Positions 53,090-62,222 of a DNA stretch of 64,000 bases are shown here, one piece after another. How positions within the stretch are numbered: position 1 is the first letter of the stretch; every line of letters begins with the position of its first letter. Made by a program: the position numbers and the translations under genes. A model generated the notes under the pieces. That model made no database searches. It was not told where the DNA came from and was given only the letters and a program-made list of their open reading frames with translations. The DNA is from Antedon bifida (lineage: Eukaryota; Echinodermata; Crinoidea; Comatulida; Antedonidae), in NCBI GenBank assembly GCA_963402885.1, contig OY727093.1:5715501-5779500 (forward strand), given 5' to 3'.

Positions 53090-53115
53090 CATAGAGATAT
53101 TATAATATCTCTATG
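53090..53115. repeat. 26-bp perfect palindrome
   Basis: CATAGAGATATTA followed directly by its reverse complement, with no spacer. It would form a cruciform or RNA hairpin; no function can be assigned. Confidence 0.85.
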
Positions 53116-56100
53116 GTTCTATCTACAACAGTAGATAAGTGGTCTAGTCAGCTTTAGATTTTATCAGCACAGGTTGTGTAGACATAAGCCTTGTTTATTG
53201 AGCCTGGTGTTGGCGAGAATTTAGTATTTAATTTGTGTTTAAATGAAGACAAATTGGCTAGCCTGGCGGCTGTAGCATGTTTTAACAACACAGCAGACTT
53301 GCACTAAATAGAGTCATGCAAATTAAACACTTATTCCATATAATCAACTTTCAATTTATGGATCATGGCCAAATCAAAATTATAATGTAAAAAATAAAAC
53401 AATGTTTAGCTGTTATATCAATGGTTTATACAATACAAATAAATATATTTTGAACTGATGAAGGGCTAGTGTTGCCCGAAAGCTCTGCTGATTTTTCTGG
53501 CTGTTTTACTTTATCGTTTTGATTTAGCTTTTTGCTTATTTTATTTTGTATCTCCATTAAGATCCAGCCACTGATACCGACAGCATTGTCTTGTTTTTCG
53601 GTAATTTGCCTTTTAAATTTATATTAAATGTATGAACAAATACATTTATTCATCTACTGTAGAGTAATTTTTGTTTGGAATTTGAACCATAAATATTTAT
53701 ATAACTCATCACTGCTCTGGTATTTTTTGTTTGATATTATTATCAGCCCATTGTCAATGTCATCATTGCCCCATTGTGTAATTGAGTGCTGGTCCATTGT
53801 TATAGTGATGTTTACTACTTGGTACTTCCTATTGTGTTTTATAGGCCCACCACCCTTTATATGTTCTTATTGTTTTGGAGGTTTGACTCAATTTGTTGTT
53901 GTTTGTTATGATATTTATAGTGTTATTTAAATAAATAATAGAAATAAAGGTTTTTTTTGTTGACAATTTAAAATTGAGTTGTGTCAACTATTGTATGTCA
54001 TTTTGAAAATAACTTTCTTGTTGTTATTTAGCTTCATAGTTATTTCTACTAGTGTGAAGGAACACTATGTGTTTGCCTTGTTGTTATCCTTAAATTGATT
54101 TTCTGCATTGCATTTTAGTACAGTACTCATTTTAGAAAATTAATATTTTTCTTCATGTAAAATCTGTTGAAAATTAAATTGAAAAAATTCAATTGATGTA
54201 TTGTTGCTTAAATAATATTATTATACAGTATGTATCCCTAAATTAAAACCATTTTGGAACCGTATGGCAATTATTGGTCTGATATTGATACAGAGATTCC
54301 CAATTGTTTTAATGATTGTGTTTACCAAATTTGTTTAAAGCACATGGAACATGTGCTGCTGTCACCAGAAAGCCTGGTACTACATCCTCAAATCTAGTTA
54401 GCCAAATACTGAACGGCGCCAGATAACAATTAAAATTTGTGTGCGAAAGTAGCATGATTTGCATTGGTCAATACACAGTCTCAATATAACGGTGTGTGAA
54501 CTGCAATTTGCTGGGTTTACTCCGACCCCCGAAGCCCTATCTCCAAAAAATCAAGACGGACACACTAAAAACATTACGGAATGATTAATGATTAATTACC
54601 GAGTTATCCAGGGACGCTCCCCAGAACCTCAAGTTTAATAAGCGTACATAATGATACATTTTAACTTTTAAGTAAGAGGTACAGTATGTAGCTGGATTCC
54701 ATAGTACATGTATTTGCATTCTGGTCAAAATAGATTTATTAAACAAATAAAAAATAATACCAACACCTGTTTTTGTTATTTTTAACCACAATAACACACA
54801 ATGACTGTTTGATGCATAGGTTGTGCAGGTAATAAATTTTATTTCATCACTTTTTGATGACTAATGATAAACATTATTATTAACAATGTCTCATTATTAT
54901 TTACCTACCTTCTCAAAATTGTTCAGAACCCAATCAATAACATTAAGTTATATAACGTAGGTTACAATTAATTATAGTTTGTGATTTTTTTTATTCGCAT
55001 GACTAACAAAATAGATTATGTATTAAAACGCTGTTTATACCAGCCCTATTCCATAATCATTAGTCTTCTTCACAGTTCAAATAAAGTTTACAATTAACTT
55101 TTACAAGGGCGGTGATTAAAAAAATGTTGAATTTTAATTTAATGTCGTCCTATTATGACTAATATGAATCGATAATGTATTATAATGTGTGGGATATCTT
55201 ATTGTGATCATTATCAAACAAGAGTTCATAGAGAGTTTATTCTTAATATGTGGAGCTGTGACCAGTTTGTTATCAAGTAGTTGATATGATACTACTTACT
55301 AGTGTGTGGGCGGAACTATTTTTATCTGCCGGGTATTTCTCATCATTTGCTAAAGAGTCAATTAGCTGTTTTCTAAACAACTGTTAAGACTTATTCTGCT
55401 TTTGTTGTTTTAGAACTTCAAACTTGTTAAAATGGTTTGCACTTTCATAATTGTTTTGTCTCAATTATATTATTATTTAATTACTTTTTTTTTTCTCTCT
55501 TTTAATTTTTTCTAATCCTTGTGCAGAGAAATAAGGATAACTCACATTTTTAAATTAACAATAAAAATAATTAACATTATAACATAAGTAAACCATAAAA
55601 TACAGTAGATTTTTTCTATTGTCTTCAACAAGTGAAGGATAAAGTAGTGTCTTTAGTATTCCTTGGTTTGGAGTAAAATTAAAATAATTTATTAATATTA
55701 TAGTCAGTTTAGCCAGACTTATTCAATAATACTATTTATAATTTTATTATAGTCTAATAAAAGTAATGCATGAAGTGCTTTTCACTATACTGGTATTTAA
55801 GTGGGCTAGGACATGCTGGTATGTTTTAGATTCATTCATAATTGTTATTGTCTAGCAAAGGTATTTCTTACTATGGTATGCACATCTTACAGTAAATAGG
55901 TCACAATCGAGTGGTATGTCTAACTTACCGGTAGGCCTGCTGTGTACCCATAGTGTATACAATCTGTACGAGTGAAAATGGTGAATGACGCTCATATTAG
56001 GATAAGGCCCTGTTCACACAGTGTATAATTCTGACAATTTTGATGTCCATAATAGTCTTAGTTTTACACTGTCAATTGTACCATTTTAGTGTACTTCTCT

Positions 56101-56485
56101 GAGGTCAACAATTTACACATCATACAAAAACACTTATTTTATTTAAAATTACGTATAATGTTATATACATTAATATTCCTTCTTTTTTTTTCTCTAATAA
56201 TATTATATTTTAGTCATAGTTGGTTTATAGGCTACGCTACTTTACAATTCACATATTAAATAATTAACAAGTTTAAGATTGAGCAATGTTTGGTTTTGTT
56301 AATTAGTAGCCGTCTTGCAGATCCAATGACCTCCAAAGCAATGATGCGATGACATCATCAACGTGCTGTTTCATTGGATAGGAATTCAACAAAAACAACA
56401 CAGACCTTGCTTGCGTGCAGCGACTCATAACATTAACTTATCAGTGGTTGTAACAATAGGACAATGACCATCCCAATGTAAACAA

Positions 56486-56610
56486 GCTTTATAAATATAT
56501 GACATGGATTTTTTTATGGCATCGTCTGAAAGTGAACGAGCCGCGTCTTCTAGTTCAATTATTGATTTTTAAGTTGTCATGGCGACGCCGGGATTAGGAT
56601 TCAGCCAGGT
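56486..56610 (+). promoter_or_regulatory. Candidate TATA promoter and first exon upstream of the Bcl-2-like gene
   Basis: TATAAATA near 56491 is followed by a CpG-richer stretch, then ATGGCGACGCCGGGATTAGG and a possible donor CAG|gtggcg after 56610. Spliced to the acceptor at 57286, the short frame would stop after a few codons, so it would be an upstream ORF in the leader. The evidence is circumstantial. Confidence 0.3.
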
Positions 56611-57324
56611 GGCGAGGACATGCATTGTATGTTAATGAGCATTTTTTTAGCTGCCTCATTATCGCTGATGAGTAATCGGAGAAACCTGAATTGCTAAAGT
56701 ATTTTTTTTTAATATGGGGAGACAAGAAGATTATGTTTACTGTGTTCATCAAGAAAACTACAATATTGAATTACATTATGGTCTTATGATAATATGCCAT
56801 GAATAATTTTTCACAAAATGTATTATTTTGTATTCATTAAGTAAAAAATAACTCAACTTAACCTTTTATGAGCGTTAATATCAATATATCGATTTTCCCC
56901 GAAAATCAATAGGTTATGATCTGTCGTTATACTTATATATATACATATATTTATATATTTAAAAAAAATTAAATTGTCGACAAACAAACTTTAAATGCAA
57001 GTTATTTACATGAAATTTGCTAATCCCAATGATGTTAATATTTATAACATATTAGTTTACAGTAATTTTATAAAATAAATTTATTATTTCATACAAAAAG
57101 ATAATTAGTTTCGCAGTTTTGGTCTACTAATAGCATTTCTGATGTGAGAATATCGTCACTTAGATTTGATGGCTTGATGGACAGATTGTAGACTCTCTAA
57201 GAACAAAGAGTTTTCAGTATATACTGGCTTTATGCTTTTTGTTTTTTTACATAATATTCATTTTCATCATATTTTGTGTTTTTCAGAAATACACAAACTA
57301 AAAGTGGATTGACAATAACGCATA

Positions 57325-58633
57325 ATGGCAGCTTGGGCTGGTGTAGGTAATGATGGTGATGCTGTTACACCAATTGGAGAGCAGTATCCTTGTATTTCTG
57401 CTGGAGGTAATGATTTAACTGTTCCTGATCTAACACATTCACCGTCCATCACGCCACAAACTAGTACCGACATAGAACTCGAAGAAACTGACCTAACACT
57501 CACTAAGAAAAGAGTGAGAGCGATGACACCACCGGCACCTCACACATCCCCTCCGACACCGATAGATGTACCTTACACGCTGAAGAAAGGAAAAAGTGTT
57601 CCTCTCGTGAAACGAGAGACGGCCAAAATAGTAGACTATTTTCTAAAGCGACGGAGTGTGAGCTTATCAAGCGCTGATCTCTCAGAAGATTACAGGAGGA
57701 TTAGAAAACGAAATAAAAGGAAAGAAAAAAGAAATAACACTATTTCTGTTACATCAAACATTAGTAGTGATTCAAACGTTTTTTTGCCGCGGGAAAGTGA
57801 TAGCTTTAGTAGAGAGGTAAAGAAAAAAGATTATGACATTGATAATTTGAACGCAGCGCATGAACCGATGGATTTAAACCGAGCAAAATCAAACTCTGCT
57901 CCGTCTACCCTTCGGTTCAAAGCAAAACCGTGTGAACAAGACTTTGAGAAAATACAAAGAATGAAAGATGAAGGATTGTTAGAGCCTTCAGACGATACGC
58001 AAATACAAGAAAGTAAAGGAAAACATAAAATAAAACGACGCAAAACATTATTGAATCGTGCTAGAAGTTTTATTGGCTCTCCGACATTTAGAGAACGCAA
58101 AGATATAGTGGACACTAAGGAGAAAGAAAACAGGTCAAAAGTTCATCATGAAATGAAAAAAACTGGTTTTGGGAAAAGACTTCGAAAAATGTTTGGTATT
58201 AAAAAGCATAAACATGGATCTGTAGAATCTGTTGAGTCCCCGGTTACAAATGGGTTTAACTCTACTAGCTCTTTAGATAGCTTTGACAACATTCCCAGAA
58301 CAACATCACCAATCACTCCGTCCCGTGATGAACGTAGAAAAATAATAAAATTTCCAAGTTTTCTGCGTAAGAAACCACGAAAGGAATCGCCACAAAATGA
58401 TGAGAGAACCCCTCATTGGCCTTCCTCAACTGGGAATGCGACAACGTTTTTCAGCACGAATGACTTTCAATACCGTGATTCTCATCATTCGGAAGTCATC
58501 CGATCTTCTTCGCAACCAAATCATATTCAGTCATCAACGTCCATGCAAGTTGCACCGCAGAGGTCAATATCGCGTCCAACATCACTTGGTCTAAACATGT
58601 CGTCTTTGTCAGACCCAACCCGAGGTTTTAATG
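57325..58633 (+). CDS. Bcl-2-like gene coding exon 1: long basic N-terminal region
   Basis: The exon starts at 57287 after acceptor gtttttcag. The ATG at 57325 is the first in frame after an in-frame TGA. It encodes 436 residues plus one base before donor gtaagt. Features are a TPPAPHTSPPTP Pro-rich run (68-79), KIVDYFLKRRSVSLS (101-115, faintly like an N-terminal motif of human Bcl-G), several RSxS and SPxT phosphosite-like motifs and many Lys/Arg clusters. No folded domain was recognised. Confidence 0.88.
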
Positions 58634-61600
58634 GTAAGTTTTTATTGTTTATGTTTATTATTAATATATTTTTCCTGTTTTGCTTTTGAATGTTCTTTGG
58701 CATTTGGCACATTTCCAGATACTGTGTTTTATAACATCGTTATTGAGGAAACTGTAAAATTTATTTTGTTTTCCTCAAGAAAACCGCTAATTACCAACCA
58801 CCATTTACCAGCCACCATTTACCAGCCACCATTTACCAGCCACCATTTACCAACTACTTTTTTTTCTTTATGAAGAAGTGCTTCACATCAACAGTCCACT
58901 GAGACCTGGCATTGAACTACGTGGTAGTGGGCAACAACGTGACAGTGGACAACAGCTTGCCCGACAGGCCCCACTAGCCAGCATTGATGACGACGACTTA
59001 GAGGTTGATGGTCTTAGTGGTGATGATGAAAGTAAAGGTTTGTCAATATATTCTATTATTACGGTATTTTTCCTGATAATGATTTGTAGTATTTGTCAAG
59101 TAAGTCTAAGGGATTGTTCATAGGACTTTTGATCCAGTAATCAATCCAGTAAATACAGTTGGTACCAAGGCCTTCTTATAATCATTGTTTCTTACACAGA
59201 CAACAAAGCATTCACAGACAGTGGCTCTGTAGACATATCATCTGCTAGTGCAGCCTCTGGTGAAGAAGATGACGATACCAAATATCGTGAAGTGGCAGAT
59301 AGACTTGCAGAGATGGGAGACAATATTGTTGGTGCTTTTGGAGGGCGCAGTGGTGGTACTTCCTCACTGCCGGGAACATGTACAGGTACTGTATAGTAAT
59401 TGTATAAATTCTGATGATGTAGAGATTATGCAATTGATTATGATTATTACTGATGTAATTATGATTGATGATGTAATAAAAAGATGTTGTTTATTCATCA
59501 CTAAAAATATAGCTTTTTCTAAGGAAAAAGAACTGTTATCATTTTTTCCTAAGTAAATTATGTATAGCCAGCAGAAAGCATAATTATTTCTTTTCTACTT
59601 GTTTTTTTTTCTAGATGGTGCATTGGTTGATCCAGTTGTTTTACAAGATATCTCAAACCATGTAAATATGCATTTTAATCAGCAGTTTTCAAGTGCTTAT
59701 TTTGGTTTAATAGAATTTTAATACACAATACAGTACAGCCCTATAGGATACATTTTTAGTCTCTCCAAAGTACATGGTTGGCCATGTATTTCCACATTAT
59801 TTCACAGGAAAGTGTCCCCATAATAGGGGTGTCCTAACATGGGGTTGTACTGTACTATATATTAACTATATATAAATGTTGACCAAAGTAAAATTCAGAA
59901 CAATTTACAATTTAGAGGGTGTTGCTGAGCCATATTAATATGGTTATTAATTTTATTGAAAATTCCATTAAAAAAATGTGTTGTTATTCTTGTTATTATT
60001 ATCCTCAAATTGTTTATATTTTTAAAGGCAACAAATAATTCAAGGTTTTCTGAAGACACAGTAATACGGGTTGTTCTGGACACCACCTACCATGCCTTCT
60101 CCACCACCGTGGAGACTCTTATTGGCGATGATCAAGGCTGGAACCAGGTGGCGTTGGTGCTAAGATTCACAAAAGTTGCTATGCAGGCAGCAAGATCGAT
60201 CGGTGTACATGCTACGCAGATCAAGAACAATAGTATAGAATATATTTCAGATCACTTTGCTGAATGGGTTGGAAGTCAAGGTGGATGGGTAAGGAGTTTA
60301 CTATATACGGTATATACATGCACCCCCTTCCCTCATCCCTTCTTATATTTCACTTGAAAAAATTACACAAACTTTACCCCCAGCCTTAAACTCAATGCTG
60401 AATCCGCCCCTGCATCATAAATGCCCTTTAAGATTATTACCAGAAACAAAATGTAGCATGACAATCTAGATCATTGTTGTCAATAGAATTAACTGTACCC
60501 AAGGACCAAAATATACCAGCCAATTCTCTGTACTGTATCTATTTCCAAAGTATCATAGGAATGTTTGGTAATACAACATCACATGTGTTTCACATGTATC
60601 TAGTAGTAACCTAACCCTTAACCTAAACTTACATGATACAGGCACCACATGTGATGCTGTATTACCAAATATTCCTATGATACATCGGAAATAGATAGTA
60701 TGTGGAGATACAGCACTGAGAATTGGGTGAATATACTGTGACATGATACAGGCAGCACAGGTGATATGTATGAGATGTTGTATTACCAAATATTCCTATA
60801 CCTTGAAATAGATACAGTAGTATAAGGAGATGCAGCACTGGGAATTGGATGAATATACTGTGTCAAAATCTATTGTTGATATTGTCTACAAAGAATATGA
60901 CATTCCAGACAATAGAATGTTTTTATGCATTGAAAAAAAAGAACAGTAGAAAAATAACAAAAGGAATTATTTTGAAGAGTTGACAAGCTTTTGTTCTGGC
61001 TGTAATTACTGTATTAAAACAATCACAATATGACAGCCTGTGAAAAAATAGGTTTTATTTTTAAATCCATGTCATAAATTTTACAACCGTATCAGACAAA
61101 TTAGTATGGTTCAAGGTCCTATTAAGTAGGTAGGAGTATAATTACAACATTATCTTTTCATAATTTTTTTTTCGCAAAAAGTTGATTGACACATTGTGTT
61201 TTTTCTTAAAACAATAATGTGTGTGTCTGTTATGATAATTTAAAAGTGGAAATTTATTGAATAGGAATAAATTAGACTATAATCACTGACAGAATTGTAA
61301 AAAAAATAAAGTATGACAGTAGCATACAAAACAATTTATTGTGTATGGTTCATAAATTGGAAATATGTTATCAAATGGTACATATGGCAGCTACCTTTCT
61401 AGTCTTAAACATTAATTTAAGTGGAGTTGTGGCTTGTGCCTACCAATTCAAGGGTCCTGGGTTCAAGTCCGGTCATATCATATGTCAGGACCCCACTCCA
61501 AAAGACTTGTAATAAGACTTGGTTTATGTAGAGCATCTTGTATATGTTTGTCTTGTGAATGGGATTGCCACCTTTAAGAAGGATATTGAATGAATTCGCT

Positions 61601-61721
61601 TATGGTTATCCTTGGCAATTTGCCTAAATATGTAAAAAAAAAACTAAATTTAATGTTTATTTTCTTACAGGAATCCATTATTATTGACGATAGTGATGGG
61701 CAGGAATCTGAAATTGACTAA
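57325..61721 (+). CDS. BCL2L14 (Bcl-G)-like Bcl-2 family protein, 6 coding exons
   Basis: Bcl-2 family proteins regulate mitochondrial apoptosis through a BH3-binding groove; Bcl-G lacks a membrane anchor and its role is debated. Exons: 57325-58633, 58876-59037, 59200-59385, 59615-59661, 60028-60288, 61671-61721, joining to 671 codons plus TAA. Residues 1-436 come from one exon. They are Ser/Thr/Lys/Arg-rich and probably disordered, with an NLS-like run RRIRKRNKRKEKR (124-136). Then come a BH3 (EVADRLAEMGDNI, about 521-533), a BH1-like segment (DDQGWNQVALVLRF, 602-615; the canonical NWGR is not kept) and BH2 (FAEWVGSQGGWESII, 645-659), ending SEID without a transmembrane helix. The BH2 and the short acidic end resemble human BCL2L14 most, with BCL2L15 (Bfk) second. 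Human Bcl-G is about half this length (327 aa). Family membership is firm; orthology is my inference. Confidence 0.82.
58801..58853. repeat. 14-bp tandem repeat (CCATTTACCAGCCA)n
   Basis: About four units lie in intron 1 of the Bcl-2-like gene, immediately before the T-tract of the next acceptor. Confidence 0.9.
58876..59037 (+). CDS. Bcl-2-like gene coding exon 2: acidic linker
   Basis: It encodes VLHINSPLRPGIELRGSGQQ, a Gln/Arg stretch and an acidic IDDDDLEVDGLSGDDESK. The acceptor is a tandem AAGAAG: splicing may start the exon at 58876 (extra Glu) or 58879. The donor gtttgt is weak. Confidence 0.8.
59200..59385 (+). CDS. Bcl-2-like gene coding exon 3: BH3
   Basis: A 186-nt phase 1-1 exon with acceptor gtttcttacacag and donor gtactg. 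It encodes a Ser/Ala and Glu/Asp stretch, then YREVADRLAEMGDNIVGAFG. The L-x-x-x-G-D core of BH3 is complete, with the hydrophobic positions filled. Confidence 0.88.
59615..59661 (+). CDS. Bcl-2-like gene coding exon 4: small exon
   Basis: A 47-nt exon with acceptor ttttttttctag and donor gtaaat. It encodes GALVDPVVLQDISNH and returns the frame to phase 0 for the BH1/BH2 exon. Without it the frame would not join, which supports it. Confidence 0.8.
59662..60027 (+). other. Bcl-2-like gene intron 4
   Basis: A 366-nt AT-rich intron with no element recognised. Confidence 0.6.
60028..60288 (+). CDS. Bcl-2-like gene coding exon 5: BH1 and most of BH2
   Basis: A 261-nt phase 0-0 exon with acceptor atttttaaag and donor gtaagg. 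It encodes the helical core: RFSEDTVIRVVLDTTYHAFS, the BH1-like GWNQVALVLRF, an Ala/Arg helix, and ISDHFAEWVGSQGGW. It ends exactly after the BH2 Trp codon. Confidence 0.92.
60505..60862. repeat. ~115-bp sequence in three arms: one inverted, two direct
   Basis: GTATTACCAAATATTCCTAT with ATAGATA, CAGCACTG and AATTGG-TGAATATACTGTG is present twice in tandem (about 60635-60748 and 60752-60862). It is also present once in reverse complement (about 60512-60600, ...catcacatgtgtttcacatg). The first two arms could form a long hairpin. Confidence 0.8.
61417..61642 (+). mobile_element. tRNA-derived SINE
   Basis: The head carries a pol III A-box-like GTGGCTTGTGCC and a B box GGTTCAAGTCC spaced as in tRNA. 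The context CCAATTCAAGGGTCCTGG looks like an anticodon and variable-loop remnant. A tRNA-unrelated body follows and ends in ATGTAAAAAAAAAA. It sits about 30 nt before the last exon of the Bcl-2-like gene, close to the branch-point zone. Confidence 0.8.
61671..61721 (+). CDS. Bcl-2-like gene coding exon 6: end of BH2 and stop
   Basis: The acceptor is ttattttcttacag. It encodes ESIIIDDSDGQESEID and TAA. The short acidic end in place of a hydrophobic anchor predicts a soluble protein. Confidence 0.88.
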   Translation, partial: ESIIIDDSDGQESEID

Positions 61722-62031
61722 TGATACAATCTGTGCTGCTGGGATGGTGCAAAAGGCTATTGACTGTGCTCTACAAAAGACGAGCGGCTGCATTTTTTAC
61801 AGGAAGTCGTCATGTGATGGTCGTGTGCATAATTTAGTAGTAATTTAAGATAATTTTTAAAACAACCATACCATAAATGATTGATGAAATGCTGCTTTCA
61901 CGTGGTCTTTTACTTTATAAATATTGGATAAATCTCTTTATAAATAATGGAGAAACTTACAAAGTTTGTAAAAAAAAACGCGGTTTACAACCATTGGTAA
62001 TTTTCCTTCATTATAGGCTTGCTTAATCTGA

Positions 62032-62041
62032 AATAAATAAA
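62032..62041 (+). terminator. Candidate polyadenylation signal of the Bcl-2-like gene
   Basis: Overlapping AATAAA hexamers about 310 nt after the stop codon, the first such signal on the plus strand. Confidence 0.45.
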
Positions 62042-62054
62042 GCATCTTAAGGGG

Positions 62055-62222
62055 TCTTTCACACTTGTTCCGGCATGGTTCCAGTCCGTTGAATTGAACG
62101 TCAATGTTTTGTTTTCATGAAGCTCCATGCGGCTATACGCCAATTGATATGTGCATAGCTGCGTGAAAACATTGACGTTTGATTTGCCAGCGCTGGACCG
62201 GAACCGTGCCGGAAAGGTGCAC
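62055..62222. mobile_element. ~165-bp inverted-repeat element
   Basis: TTCCGGCATGGTTCCAGTCC ... AACGTCAATGTTTTGTTTTC on the left pairs with GAAAACATTGACGTTTGATT ... GGACCGGAACCGTGCCGGAA on the right. This makes about 60 bp of imperfect terminal inverted repeat around a short loop. It is GC-richer than its surroundings and has no frame of its own; the minus-strand 82-aa frame across it is not a gene. Confidence 0.82.

Larger units (their letters stand above)
47110..56480. other. Intergenic region or 5' intron, no convincing genes
   Basis: Frames such as 48937-49293 (minus) and 53628-53930 (plus) have no domains and AT-rich composition. Identified contents are a roughly 150-bp tandem repeat (47885-48330), a 70-bp direct repeat (49806-50090), a 93-bp tandem repeat (51106-51365), the second arm of a dispersed repeat (52886-53000) and a 26-bp palindrome (53090-53115). 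A plus-strand donor CGTCG|gtaagt after 51795 could belong to a non-coding first exon of the BCL2L14-like gene. Confidence 0.5.
60289..61670 (+). other. Bcl-2-like gene intron 5 with repeats
   Basis: It holds a three-armed repeat (60505-60862) and a tRNA-derived SINE (61417-61642). No coding segment was seen. Confidence 0.65.

Noticed and set aside
53628-53930. 100-aa plus frame rich in aromatic and hydrophobic residues
   Set aside because: It looks membrane-like only because T-rich DNA encodes Phe, Leu and Ile. No promoter, splice sites or homology were recalled.
56580-56610. MATPGLGFSQ as the true N-terminus of the Bcl-2-like protein
   Set aside because: Joined to the acceptor at 57286 it reads into a stop within a few codons, so it can only be an upstream ORF.
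57831-58115. 94-aa minus frame
   Set aside because: Shadow of the large first coding exon of the Bcl-2-like gene.
61417-61490. A tRNA gene
   Set aside because: A and B box-like motifs are present, but no complete cloverleaf can be drawn and the sequence continues into a SINE body with an A-tail.
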